Below are positions 21,872 through 33,400 of a stretch of 64,000 bases of DNA, in pieces; within the stretch, counting starts at the first letter, position 1, and each line of letters begins with the position of its first letter. The DNA is from Mesostigma viride. Its lineage: Eukaryota; Streptophyta; Mesostigmatophyceae; Mesostigmatales; Mesostigmataceae. The stretch is taken from positions 2,424,448-2,488,447 of the forward strand of contig RPFO01000104.1 in NCBI GenBank assembly GCA_009746045.1. The letters are read 5' to 3'. Below the pieces are notes generated by a model that saw only the letters and a list, made by a program, of their open reading frames with translations, was not told the origin of the DNA and did not search any database. A program made the translations under genes and the position numbers.

Positions 21872-21883
21872 CCTCCGATTCCA
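21872..21883 (-). promoter_or_regulatory. tRNA primer-binding site of the gypsy element
   Basis: Read on the minus strand this is TGGAATCGGAGG, one base after the 5' LTR. It begins with TGG, as expected for a site complementary to a tRNA 3' CCA end. The matching tRNA would end CCTCCGATTCCA; I did not identify which one. Confidence 0.7.
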
Positions 21884-21884
21884 G

Positions 21885-23927
21885 TGTAACGTGCCAAGCC
21901 AATCGGCCAGACACGTTGGGAAAGATCGTTTCTATCTACGGGACTATCGTCCCGGTTTGTTGCCTGCCTGAGTAGAAAGGGTGATCACTATCCTATGGGC
22001 TACTTGCTGTCATCACAGCGTAGGCCCAGAAGCATTATAATAATTACCTTCTTGTATTCTTGCAATTGCAGTTGTACAAGGTTGTGTGTGTGTCGAACAC
22101 GATTGTATTAAAAGGAATAGATTCGTAGCTCAGATTAACTGAGGTGGGTGAGTCGGCGGATTGGAGGACGACTGTCTTGTCCATCGTCCTCGCACGCCTT
22201 TATGCCAAGCAGTGCCACTAGGTCGGCGCTGCTGATCCAATCCGTGTGGCTCAGAATCTTCCACGCTAAGTTAACCCGCCCCATAGTCCGGGAATGGGTT
22301 TTTGGCATTTTTAGACCCCTGAAAATGGAAAAAATCATAACTCATAGGCCACAACTCCAAATACCCCCAACCAAGGTGCTAGGAGTATCTACACTTGAAG
22401 GGCTTTCAGAAAATGCAATAATATCCCGAGTCCATTCAGAGCTTTGCAAGATATTTACTGCCAAAGTTGGACAAAAGACGATCATTTTCAGGCAAGGGAA
22501 ATCCCCTTAGTAGTTTACCCCTGCAGGGAGGGTTCTAAAAAATTATTCTGGGGTTGGACAATGTCAATAGATAGTGCCACCATGCTTTCCTTGGGTCAGA
22601 CCGCACGGATAGCCCATCTGACCTATATAATGCGCTCACTTACGTGTGTGGGTTACGCGCGCGTAAGCAGCCATCCATGAAATGCCACACACTTATGCAT
22701 TGTATACAGCCACATAGGACTGTAAAAAGTGCTGGGAAACAAAGAAGTGCTAAACGAGCACTAACGGAATGGCATCCTCCAAAGAAACACCACAAACTGA
22801 GCAGATTTGGGGCTAATAGCACTCATACAGCAGGCATGGAAACCTGCTGCAAGAGGCACTGATACACTCGTGTACAATGGATGTATAAACGACAGATTCC
22901 CGTGCAAACGACATGCAAACACGTTGCCGTACCTGGCTTCATCACGACCTTTCCGGGTTCTGCTGGCCGGGACCCTCATATCTCACACTGGCTAATGCTT
23001 TCCAGGCATAGGCCGCCATAGCCGCATAATGCATGCATCCGACATGATTACCAGGTTGATGTTCTGTGCAAAGATGACCTATAAACGCATCCGAATTCAC
23101 AGGGACGCTGCTGCGGATGTCCCGTACCAAAACTGGGTGCTCGGGCTGGCGCAGACTGCCGGGCCATAAGAAGAAAATCGAAATATGGCATGCCATTACT
23201 CATCTGGTACTGACGACCAAGAAAGCAGTAATGTCCTACCTGTATTTTACCAATGCTATACATCTGGCCACCCCTGACCTACGAAAATCACGCATCATCA
23301 TTTTGAGCAACATTCTGAACCATTACTAGCCGCGAGACGCAAAATTTCCTTGATAACGGCACGCTAGCAGCCATATCTCGTTACGCGCGCGCGCGAGTGA
23401 AAATTTCCCGCCAAAGTCACGTGATACTGTCTCAATACACGTTGTATTTACCAGGCTATGGCGAATATGACCCCCAAACCTATGCATCACCTTCGTCCCT
23501 AAGTGTTCCCAGACCCACCGGACCACTGACATCCGTCACGGGTGGCGCGGCGCTCCTGGAATTAAGCGCCGCGCCACCGGGGGTCAAATGGGGCGATATA
23601 TCGCCCCATTTCCGGCCTGAAGTATATTGTAGTGGGCCGAACTACGGGTCGACCATAGAGCGGATCGACCTCTATCCATGTCCGTGGTAACCATCGTTAC
23701 GTTATGCCATCGGACACACATCCATCGATATATATCCCAATGTCACCAATATTACTCTAGATATCGACTGTCGGCACCCTCGTATACACAAGCAGAGGTG
23801 TGCCGGAAGGTATGGACTTCAAACCACCTTAGGTATCTATCTCTTTTTGCACGTATCTTTTTATACCATATTTCTTTTGCCAAACTGTCTCGTGCTCGCT
23901 AGGCTCGACCCTAGTCGGCACGCTACA
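21885..23927 (-). repeat. 5' LTR of the gypsy element, carrying element E
   Basis: 21885-22274 and 23613-23927 together match the 3' LTR. They are separated by element E at 22275-23608. The LTR should hold promoter and polyadenylation signals. An AATAGA or TATTAAAA-like stretch near 22105-22120 is present but not convincing as a TATA box. Confidence 0.9.
22275..23608. mobile_element. Element E: 1.33-kb TTAA-type element with terminal palindromes
   Basis: The gypsy 3' LTR reads AAGTTAACGGCCTG (8613-8626), while here TTAA (22271-22274) is followed by CCCGCCCCATAGTCCGGG and the LTR resumes at CGGCCTG (23613). The right TTAA is decayed to TTTC. The right end has the palindrome GGGGCGATATATCGCCCC (23590-23607) and, further in, GC-rich arms GGTGGCGCGGCGC and GCGCCGCGCCACC (23541-23578). 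No transposase was seen. Read on the minus strand, the right part has a block (ATGGCTGCTAGCGTGCC-like near 23360) that resembles the ATGGCGGCTTGCGCCC block of elements C and D. Confidence 0.7.
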
Positions 23928-23932
23928 CCCAT

Positions 23933-24655
23933 CCCCCTTCCCCTTTAATTATTGTGCAGGCTGTGCAGGATTCTTACCTCGGGATCCAGCACTGGCTTGC
24001 AACCTCGTCCGCCCCGCTCAGGCCGTCCACCGTCCCCTGCCCCGGGGCACGCGGCCCCGGCGTGTCCACTGTGGCACTGTCGTCAGTCCTATGTATAGTG
24101 TCTTCCCTGCCTGTGTTCATGAAAAACAACAAAACACCTACGCGGGTATACTACACTGTGCCGACTGGATGGGTCTGCATGCGAGCTTGAACGATCAGAG
24201 GAAGGCTTGGCTTCACTCCGTTTCCCTTGAGGGGAGCGTGGGGTCCGCATTCCTGCGCGCCCTCCCTTCAATTGTTCACGCTCAGCTGGTTCCGGCCCTT
24301 TACGCCATCGCTCTCCGCCACCAGCTCTTTGCCCCGCAACCTCTCATCACGGCGGGTGCGTCCTGCGGCAGCTGCGGGCTTGCTCTGGATACGACGGGGA
24401 CGCACTACATCGCGTGCATGGGTGGCCAGCAGAACCAGAACTGGTTCCTCTACAGTATCTCCATACTGCTCTCCTCCGGGTGGTGTGTGCCATGGTTCGG
24501 TCGGTCTTTCCCCTCTCCACCATCAAGTGCGAGGACGCGTATGGGGCCGCCCTCTACTCACCCAACCACCGCCCCGACATTACCGCATGCTTGACTACGA
24601 CGGGCAGGGTTGCCACCTGCTCATCGATGTCTCCGTGGCTCGGCGCCGGGTTGGC
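23933..24655 (+). pseudogene. LINE-B copy 3: CCHC plus RLE region, two frameshifts
   Basis: A frame at about 24180-24470 encodes SLNDQRKAWLHSVSLEGSVG and the CCHC knuckle CGSCGLALDTTGTHYIAC, followed by MGGQQNQNWFLY. It then shifts to VRSVFPLSTIKCEDAYGAAL then YSPNHRPDI, and shifts again to GQGCHLLIDVSVARR. The CCHC knuckle directly before RPD...D is the C-terminal layout of RLE-bearing LINEs (R2-like). It is broken off at about 24655. This copy shows the zinc knuckle that copies 1 and 2 lost by truncation. Confidence 0.8.
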
Positions 24656-24969
24656 AAATACGTGTACGGGGTATAATACGCGGACCTAAAATACGCGTAT
24701 TATACGTGGGGGGTGTAAAATACGCGGCGGTAAAATACGCGACAGTTTTTGTGGTCCAATTGTCAGTCACCCAATTAGCACGCTCCTAATTGATGATGGT
24801 CATGCAGCTATTGCAACTGAAATTTGGTGTATATGCTTATTCATAAACATCTTCCATTTATGCCCTGCAATCCTATCTGATTATGATTTGTTAAATGCAG
24901 GGGGGAGCAGGCTGCAACGGGAATTGTAAGGAATCAATTAATTAATTAATTAATTGTAAGGAAAGCCAT
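24656..24969. other. Gene-free stretch with a TATAATACGCG inverted repeat and (AATT)n
   Basis: GTATAATACGCG and CGCGTATTATAC (24669-24704) form a hairpin. ATACGCG recurs near 24720-24742. A TTAA-type microsatellite lies at about 24936-24955. The hairpin may mark the end of another DNA element whose partner end I could not find. Confidence 0.4.
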
Positions 24970-24983
24970 CCACTATATATATA

Positions 24984-25465
24984 TTAATAATATAATTACT
25001 TACAGCAGAGTGAAATCACTCAAACCAAAGCAAACGCCCAGCTATAAACCTATATACAGAGCCATGTCAAATCTCTATACTACGATAAGACCAATGGAAA
25101 CTCCTAACGGGAGGAACCTAATAGCCCTGCTGCACCGCAAAATCAGCCCGCGTACGGCGGAGCATGATGTCAGCCATGGCCCAAGTCAGCGCCACCGACA
25201 AGCGCTGACGCCAATATGACGTCCAGGTCCGCGCCGACCATGGGGCCCGCTGGCCCTCCAGGTCCAGCCGGTCCTCCCGGAGCCGGCAACACTCCTTGAA
25301 GAAGGCGGAGGTCAGGGGCCCCATGGCCCCAAACTCCTCCAGGACAAAGGGCACCACACGATGGTGCCCGACGTCGCCGTAGGCCAGGAGCTTGGCCCGC
25401 TCCGCCCGGTCCGCCGTGTAACCTGCCGTGAGGGAGGCCCCAGCCACGTGGCTAAGAGCCAAGGG
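24984..25465 (-). mobile_element. LINE-B copy 2, 5'-truncated
   Basis: 482 bases nearly identical to 8743-9220 of copy 1, flanked by a 14-bp duplication CCACTATATATATA (24970-24983 and 25466-25479). It encodes only the end of the RLE region on the minus strand (HHRVVPFVLEEFGAMG and RLSVALTWAMADIMLRR). It has the same 3' tail (AATATAATTACTTACAGCAG) as copy 1, so the 3' end is fixed and the 5' end varies. It landed in an AT repeat beside a hAT transposase remnant. Confidence 0.85.
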
Positions 25466-25509
25466 CCACTATATATATAATGCATGAGAGGACATAAGAC
25501 ACAACTAAG

Positions 25510-26117
25510 GACCATGCTCTCAAGGATCCCACAACAAGCTCCAACTTCCAAGAAGGAGGGGTGACGTGCCCTCCTTTGTACTGGATCATGCCGGCCACCA
25601 TCTGCTTGAAAGAGGCGCTCTCAGCCGCATTGAAGGCAATGCCGTTCTCGATAAAAAATTCGGCAGCCAGCAGCTGGACACCTTAATTTCTCGTCGACGG
25701 GAACCAGCCATTTGGTGATGCTCAGCTGGCCTTTGCTGGGAACCGACGACAAGTCAGCCGGCGCAGCCCCTCCCATCTCCGCCACTGCCCTGTTCAAATT
25801 GTGATGCTTCTTGGCGTCTGACTTCTGCAACTTGTTGTTAGCAATCCTGAGAAACCTGCTCCGGATATTCGGTGGAATTTTGTCGCAGGGTAACATCCCT
25901 TCCCCTGCGATTACGGCAAAGTGTGCACGGACTCGGAATACGCTGATTGCCCCCGCCCTGTAAGAGAACTTCTTGTTGCAAAATGAGCAGAACTTATTCG
26001 ACACAAACTGCGTTTTGTTGTACTAACAGCATCTGTGACTGCTTCTTTCTTCTCGAGAACGAAATCCCATTCAGGCCCTTTCTTCTTCATGGCTGCAAAT
26101 CGAAAATGGCTGCACAC
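25510..26117 (-). pseudogene. hAT-type transposase N-terminal fragment (BED-like zinc finger)
   Basis: Read leftwards from about 26090: MKKKGPEWDFVLEKKEAVTD, then after a frame change near 26020 CSFCNKKFSYRAGAISVFRV followed by RAHF. This CxxC...H pattern with a C..IP..IR block is like the BED zinc finger at the start of hAT transposases. Further on, ESASFKQMVAGMIQYKGGHV and TPPSW match the region where hAT proteins read 'F..m...i..yg....pPs'. The DDE core and the C-terminal dimerisation domain are absent. It is cut off at the AT repeat into which LINE-B copy 2 inserted. Confidence 0.6.
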
Positions 26118-26229
26118 TGTCGCACAGTCTGGCCTCGTTGTCGCTATATTGCATTACACCGTCAGTAGCACAGCTGGCATTTGCTGGCACACTGTTATTA
26201 TGCGTTATGTACTTATTTCTAGGTAAATA

Positions 26230-26581
26230 GGTGTACGTTTATTCCAAATATAACCAGTAGTTAATCCCTGCTAAGCCTAGGGTATCAAGATGTCAGTGGC
26301 TAAAACGGAGCCTTACTAGACCACGGAAGCCACTGGACTTCTAATGGGTTGTCATTGGGCATGTGGGTAAAGATCCTGTTTTTGCCCATGAGGTCATGAA
26401 AGATCTCAAGTGGGCTGGGCTTATCCTGGTCCGCGCCAGGGTCCCAGATTTTGTTTTGTTCATTTGCAACCATCCAGTAGCGTCGCATGCCGGAGTTCCA
26501 TAGGTAAATGAAGCGTGAGAGAACCCCAGCTTTGTCGAAAACTGTGCGCCTATCGAACACCACATCATTTCGCACCGTCCA
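26230..26581 (-). pseudogene. LINE-C 3' end: end of ORF2 and 3' UTR
   Basis: This is the last piece of the APE LINE whose body lies at 48547-51096 and 60341-61956. It starts WTVRNDVVFDRRTVFDKAGV, where W..RN is the block that follows the zf-RVT region in LINE ORF2. The frame continues directly from 48549 once the CACTA transposon is removed, with one copy of the GA duplication. A 3' UTR with GGAATAAACG (an AATAAA signal, about 26237-26246 in reverse) follows. No poly(A) tail is visible at the left edge. Confidence 0.75.
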
Positions 26582-26599
26582 GACACTAGGAAGTCGGAA

Positions 26600-26960
26600 A
26601 AAATTCGCACTGAGATTTCTTGAGATTGTCCTGAGTTTTTTTTTGAGAAATCCTGAGAAATCCTGAGAAATCCTGAGATATCTTGAGAATGTCTTGAGAT
26701 TAATCTTGAGTTTTCCTGAGATTGTCCTGATTTTTCCTGATTTTTTTCGTCTTCACAAAATCTGGTAATTAGTGCACACCTCGGGTCCTGAGATTTCTGG
26801 TGAAAAACTCAGGTCTTGAGATTTTGACTTTGTAGTGAAAATCTCAGGACAAAATCTCAGGACAATCTCAGGACAATCTCAGGACAAAAAAACGAGTAGA
26901 ATCTCAAGAAAATCTCAGGACAAAAAAACGAGTAGAATCTCAAGAAAATCAAGAACATGC
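26600..26960. repeat. Left subterminal repeat array of the CACTA transposon
   Basis: Many copies of a TCCTGAGA(AA)TC-type 10-11-mer run in one orientation (26620-26760). Inverse AATCTCAGGACA copies follow (26840-26945). Such arrays bind the accessory protein (TNPA type) in plant En/Spm elements. Here that role is inferred. Confidence 0.8.
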
Positions 26961-27486
26961 ACAGGCGAATTCTCCAGCCATTCTGGGACAAAAAAATGGT
27001 GTTATCAGGGACCGTCAGAAATACGACAATGCAAGATGATTACAACAGGGGCATGACTCACAATCAGTGCATTTATTACATTGATAAATATCATGTTACA
27101 GCTTGCATACATCATCCACAGCAAACATGCTGTCAACTGACATTCGTAGTCATGTCTTGCTGAAAGGGCAAAACTGATTCATTCTTGGAATCAGGGAAGT
27201 TTGTGTACATCTTAACACAATTCTTCACGAGAAGAGTTCTCATGCCTCTCCCATACTGTTCAGAGTCCGCATGTTTCGTTCTACGTCTTCCTGCACGTAG
27301 GAGCACAATTAAGAAGGACAAAGCAGCAAGGCAGGGCCAGAATCAGAAAGGCTGCAGGATGTGCAAATGTACACCAAATCCAAAATGACGAGACAGTAAA
27401 AAATCACGCTCGTACACGAGACAAAAAAATCGCTTTGTAGTGCAAAAAAATGGAATCCTGTGCACCCTGCTCGTGAAAACTTACAG
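26961..27486. other. CACTA left internal spacer
   Basis: No gene is recognised between the subterminal array and the end of the accessory gene. It probably contains that gene's 3' UTR and polyadenylation signal. Confidence 0.5.
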
Positions 27487-30400
27487 CTATTCCAAAACTG
27501 GCTGGACTCGGTTTGATGCCATGCCTTCTGCCTTCTGGCCATTCAGCAGCTCGCAGTGTTTTGCTTGTGCCGCGCTGTCTGGGGTATTTTCCTGCACGCA
27601 AACAGCAGAGAGTTTGGACCATTGGGTTGCGCAAGTAGTCAGAAAAAGAATACACAACAAAACCGCAATGCAAACTAATCAAGGCATCCACAATTATAAA
27701 GATGGTAACATTTCCGTATCTGAGGAGCTGCGGAACTTACACATGGGATTGGTAGGCTTGAGCAGGATTCTGTCGGTGCAGATCTCTCCGCTTGTTTGTT
27801 GATGATGGCGTTCTTCTCGTCGAGCTCCTCTTGCATTTTTTTCAACTGCAACATCATGTTGGCAAGCACGGATTCCACCGATGACTCTGGTCCTCCCGTG
27901 GAGGGTGGCAGTGGGGCCGGAGGGGCTGGCACGGCCGTGGAGGGTGGCAGTGGGGCCGGAGGGGCTGGCACGGCCGTGAAGGGTGGCAGTGGGGCCGGAG
28001 GGGCTGGCACGGCCGTGGAGGGTGGCAGCTGTGGGGCCGGAGGGGCTGGCACGGCCGTGGAGGGTGGCAGTGGGGCCGGAGGGGCTGGCACGGCCGTGGA
28101 GGGTGGCAGTGGGGCCGGAGGGGCTGGCACGGCCGTGGAGGGTGGCAGCTGTGGGGCCAGAGGGGCTGGCACGGCCGTGGAGGGTGGCAGTGGGGCCAGA
28201 GGGGCTGGCACGGCCGGGGAGGGTAGCAGTGGGGCTGGCACATCCGGGGGGGAAGGCACTTGACTCGTGTTCGTTTCTTCTGCCTTTCCAGGCAGGTCGT
28301 TCACCGTAACATTGCCCAACATCACCCATGAGAGCTCGCCAGACCCCTCCTCACCGTAGTGCAATTTCCTCAGATCAAAGCAATACCTTGATTCTGGCTC
28401 ATCCCCGTTAGGAAACGCAAGCGTCCACGGGGACTTGTTCCGTGGCTTGACCATAGCAATGCGGCCTACATCCCACACCAACTCATCCCCCAATCTCAGC
28501 AGCTTGCGCGCCTTCAGCAACCATTTTTGAGCTATGATGGTGCCAACCGGTACGGTGGTCGTTGTCACCTCTGTTGGAAGAGGCAACACGGTGGCCTGAG
28601 GGAGCACCTGCTTGATGTAGTGCATCAACCCCAGATCTGAAGGTGGTGGGCACTGAGCACGTGTCTTAGGTGCTGTTGGCGGCTGTGGAAGGATGGCAAT
28701 GTTCTCAATGTTCTCTTCTAGAGGCTGCGGCGATGGCAGGACTGGATCCTTTGTTGCAGATGGGGACTTGGTCTCTGTTGATCCGCGCCGGGCCTTGGAA
28801 ACTGGCGCTGGTGTCATGCCCTTCCTCTTTGAAGAAGCCTGCGAAGGCACTGCACACATCAATTGCAAAAGAGAGACTTTGTTGGGATCATAAAAACAAA
28901 CAGGGAATGCATTTACAAATGGGAAACGGGGAAGCTGCTGGTGAATGGGGGTTATGTATGCTATGGTGGCAAACGAACATAGCAAGGTCTTAATAAGGTT
29001 GAGCGAAAAGAAGATTAGAGTGCATCGTCAGTGCAGAAACTGAGATACTTGCTAAGTAAAATACATGTATGCCAATGCAAAAAGAGACAAGAATAAAACA
29101 ACCCAGATTGGAAGTGATCTGATATTACTTACAGGGAATGGCCTGCTGCACGGGCGAAGTAGAGCTGACCACCGGAAACAGCGTCACAGGTCCATCACGA
29201 GCAGCCCCCGGAGTGGGCTCACAACCGGCCACCAGCATGGATTCCAGGGCTGGGCCGGGCTTTGGCCGGGCTTCGGATGCATCCACCCGGCAGGGCTGGG
29301 GCAGGGCCTTTGAATCGATACATGGAGACTCACATGCGAGCAGAAGCGATAAATTCTTCGAATAGTGGGGCTTCACATGTAGTTAGCATATTGGGGCACC
29401 AATGTGCTAGATGGATGCAGGTTGAGGAGACCTTTCTAACGCCGTGTCAACCGCCTAGAACAGACAAGGGACTAGAAAGTTATCAAGTCCCGAAGTTCTG
29501 CCGACCGGTGGGCGAGGGCGGTGCACTCTCAGGGCATAGTGGACAGGACACGTGGCAGGCCGTGCCTGCACAGGCTTAGCCTGATCTCTCACGTGACTGG
29601 GACACAGTGTACTGAGGGCTCAACGGTACTGTGGCTAGTAGAAGCCAGTAACCAGCCAGCAGGTCTGCAAGGATGTAAGTCCTTGCAGGACTGTGGCAGG
29701 TCCTGTGCTGTCCTAGACACAGGATAGCCAGAGATTCCTGTATGCTGCCTGCAACGAGGATGCAGGGCAGCGATACGAGGCTCTGGCAATGTAGCGTTGC
29801 CCAGCGTTGCTCATGACCGAGGAACAAGGATGGAACGAGGTTGCATATAGCTCGAGGCTCAACGAGGCAACGAGCGTCTTCACACACGAACCTTGGTCGT
29901 CACGACGAGTGGCGAGCCTATCGAGGGTCGTAGGCCTGGTGTGAGGATAAAGGTTGCTAGCCAGCAGCCTAGGGTCATTCCAGCCGGCAAGGACCAGGAG
30001 CTCACAAGCTCTGCTGACGAGTTGCTGCGCAAATCGTACTATTGTCTCCAAGCGCTTTCATGTCTGGTTCATCGTCAAGCAGCCACGGTGCTGGTGAGGC
30101 GAACGAGCAGAGAGACGCGCAAGCGCTATTCCCCTACCGTAACCAAGCGAACGCTCCAACGTTCGTGCAAGCGGCCTACGTAGCGAGGCACTTGGCAGAA
30201 GAGGGGTGGGTGGCGGTGAGTGGGGGAGGCAGCAGGCCAGCGGCGGCGGACCCGATTGTTCAACGGGCTCGCGTCGTAATTTCTCCAGGTGAGACGGGGC
30301 GAGTGGCGGTGGAAGAGTTGGTGCGCCTTCGTGACGCGCTAGCTGAAACTGCTAATCGTGTGGAGGTCGCCTACCAGGGCGCCCATATCACGCTCGCCGG

Positions 30401-33400
30401 TCTCGACCTTGCCAGGGAGGCGCTTAGCCAGATTGTGGCAACAGCGCTCGGCAGCACCAGACTGCACTGGGTGGCGACAGCAGTGCTAGGAGAGGGGGTA
30501 CCAGACGCCGACATCATCCGGAACGCGCGTGCTCGGGAGGCGGTGAATCCTTGGAGCACGGCAGAGGTATTTGCCCAAACCATTGAGAATCTTGTTGCTG
30601 TCCTTTTGCAAGAGTCGAGAGGGTACGCAGACACTGAGGTTCTATATTACCACGCAGCCTTTCGGGGTCTACTCAAGGCTTGATACACCGAGGCCGGAAA
30701 CCACCACAGCGTGGGGTCCGGAGGTGGAGATTGTCACGGGGGTCGAGAAGACGCCTGAAGACGTCCATTTTGAGTGGACTGACAAGCCAGAGGTGCTCCG
30801 TTAAGCGCTCAGCCCAGCAGATAAACGAGGGCGACGGCACTACCGAGACCTACGAGGAGAGGCAGAGAGCTGATCTGCATATCCCTCGTGAGGTGACTCA
30901 CGAGTACGATCGTTACGGCCGAGGCGAGCAGAACGAGCTTGTCGGCGGCGGTAAGCGGTGGGTACGCAATCTTGCTTGGTATCGCAACCCAGGTGAGACA
31001 CAACATCCAGTCGAACGCAAGGAAGACGGGCGACCTGTGACCTGCGTGCTGGGAGAGTTTAACCCAAACCTCCAGATTGTCGCAGAGGCAGCGGCAGCCA
31101 CACCGGTTGCTGAGGGTGTTGAGCAGCGTCCAGACCGTGAGGAGGGGCAGGCGAGTGCAAGCCAGGAGGCGGCCTCGTCTGGAGTAAGTGCGTGAGCCTG
31201 AGCCTGGGTTCCAGCAGCCATATCTGCGTGTGTTTTCTGTGGTATTTTATAATGCTTCGTAACACGCGCGGGAGCGGCAGCGGGAGCGGGGGATGGCGGT
31301 GGTGAGGCAAGGGCAGACACGGGAGGCCCCGCCAACGTCGTGCCAGAGGGACAGGCGATCCCAACGGCAGAGGGCGTCAATGGCAGGAGGGCATCCAACC
31401 GGAAGAGGAAAGAGGTGGCACAAGGGGAGGAGCGTGCAGGGTGGCCAACCGACGGCGTGGTGCTGACGGGGGAGGGCCAAGATGATGCTGAACGTCAAGC
31501 ACCTGGTAAGAGACCATGTGTGCCTGCGTCTGGTGTTCCTGCTAGCTAGTGTTCCTGCGCCATTAGCACCAGCAGGAGCTGCTGTCATTGGCAGTGACCC
31601 TCGTGCTTTGCCTGGGACTAGACCTCATATGAGTGCTGTGGCTGTGATGAATGGCCAGAAGCCTCTCAAGCCTCCTGTGGGACAGGAAGAGCTAGACAAG
31701 TGGTTGGAGGATATGGAGCTAGTTTCATGCTCTGTAGATCCCACTGTCAACCTTGTGCAGGTATTCCACACATCCACGACTAATAGGGATTCAGTGAGCG
31801 TGTGAGGGACAAGGCTAGGCAAGCTGTCAAGGACAAGCTGACTTGGTCTCAGTTCCTAGAGGGCCTACGTCAGGAGTTTCTGATAAGGTACTCAACCTCA
31901 CTAATCACTATAAGCTCAGCTATGATACCTTTGAGATCAAGGGCACAATAGCTGAGGAGCTGCAGCGGCTCACACGCATCAGGGAGAAGGGGGCCAAGCA
32001 TGGCTTCAATCTGACTGATAGAGCAGTGGCAGATTACTTCCTGGATCGCATGGGGCTGAGTGTGGATGGGAGAAATGCAGCTAGGATGTTTGCTGATCAG
32101 ACAGATGGGACGTGGCCAGCCTTGCAAAAGGTTATTTTCAATATCCGTCCATCTGACAATGCTGCTTGCAAGGCAATCCAGGTGACTGGTGCCCCTTCAG
32201 CCTCCGCTCATCAGGTCCATGGTGACGCCCCTGGGCAGGGTGCTCAGGGAGAAACCAGACCTAGTAGGCGTCAGAGGGCTAACAGGCGCAGGCAGAATGG
32301 TAACCAGGGTGGCAAGGGCCAGCAGCAGGGATCCAAAGGCAAGGGTCAGCAGCAGGCTGGTGGTCACCAGGGTGGTCAGCAGAACAAGGGTGGCCAAGGG
32401 CAAGGCAAGAGCCAGGGCCAGGGCACCCAGGCCAGTCAGAGCAGCCAGAACCAGGGTGGCCTGAAGAAGGCTGCTGCTGGGAAGGATGACAAGTGCTTTG
32501 GATGTGGCAGGACGGGTCATTGGCGACGTGACTGCCCAGACCAGGCCAAGTCTGCTGGAGCAGGCTCTGGCCAGGTGGGTAAGCCATGACTTGAGATGTT
32601 GTCCCCTGTAAATAGTCAATCACCCCTAGTGGGACGAACAGTTGTACATAGTAATGGGGGTGTCCCTCTTGTGCAGCAGCAAGGGGTTGGGAATGATGAG
32701 GTGCTTCCACTCAATGATTGCAATAACGCTGCTGCAGCAGTGGAATTCCCTGTGCCTGTGGCAGGTGCAGGGTCTCCAGTTGTTGGGGTTGACTCTGGGA
32801 GTCAAGCCGCCAGACTGGAAGGACCTGCAGCTTCTGTGGGAACCGGGGCTGGCTCTGGGAGCCGAGCTACCTTGGAGGAGGTCCCTGGAGCAAGAGAACA
32901 GCAGGTGGGTCGTGCTATCCCAAGCACACAGTCTTTGTCACGTTCCTCTCTGTGCAGCCAGGCTGACAGGGGGTTGAGCTATGCTCAGGCTGGAAACACT
33001 CTACACCATATCTTTGGCCACTCTAAGCAGGCAGAGATGTTTGCTTGGAAGATTGGCAAGGAGCCTTTGCTAGAGGCCTGCAGTGCAGCTGCTCAGAATT
33101 GTGTCTGTCAGGAGAATGCTGTTCGCCTCCCACAGTCCCATGCCAGAGAACCTGCTAGAGAGCGGGGGGATATCCAGGTGGACATCCAACACATCAGGGG
33201 CATGTATCTGTTGGTGGGGGTGGATAGGTTTAGCAGATATAGGTTGCTGACCATTCTTCCTGGAATGCAGGAGCATCAGCTGTTGATGGGTCTCCAGTCT
33301 TTGTTGCCAGGCTTTGGGGTGTACACCAAGGTGCAAGCTGACTTGCAGTTTGACTGCTTGATCAAGCTGGCTGACCAGCTTCCTTGTAAGTTGGTAGTGG

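Larger units (their letters stand above)
8230..23927 (-). mobile_element. Complete Ty3/gypsy (chromovirus-like) LTR retrotransposon with three nested insertions
   Basis: Both LTRs begin and end TG...CA in element orientation. The element is flanked by CCCAT at 8225-8229 and 23928-23932, a proper 5-bp duplication that makes the two LTRs one element. Order on the minus strand: 5' LTR, primer-binding site, gag, protease, RT, RNase H, integrase with chromodomain-like tail, extra ORF, polypurine tract, 3' LTR. PR-RT-RH-IN order is Ty3/gypsy. Total length is 15.7 kb, of which about 3.8 kb is later insertions (LINE-B, element B, element E). The LTRs look almost identical by eye, so insertion was recent. 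Confidence 0.92.

Noticed and set aside
27796..28309. Plus-strand Gly-rich ORFs opposite the accessory gene
   Set aside because: Shadows of the 39-bp repeat. The minus frame has splice signals and phase continuity on both sides.
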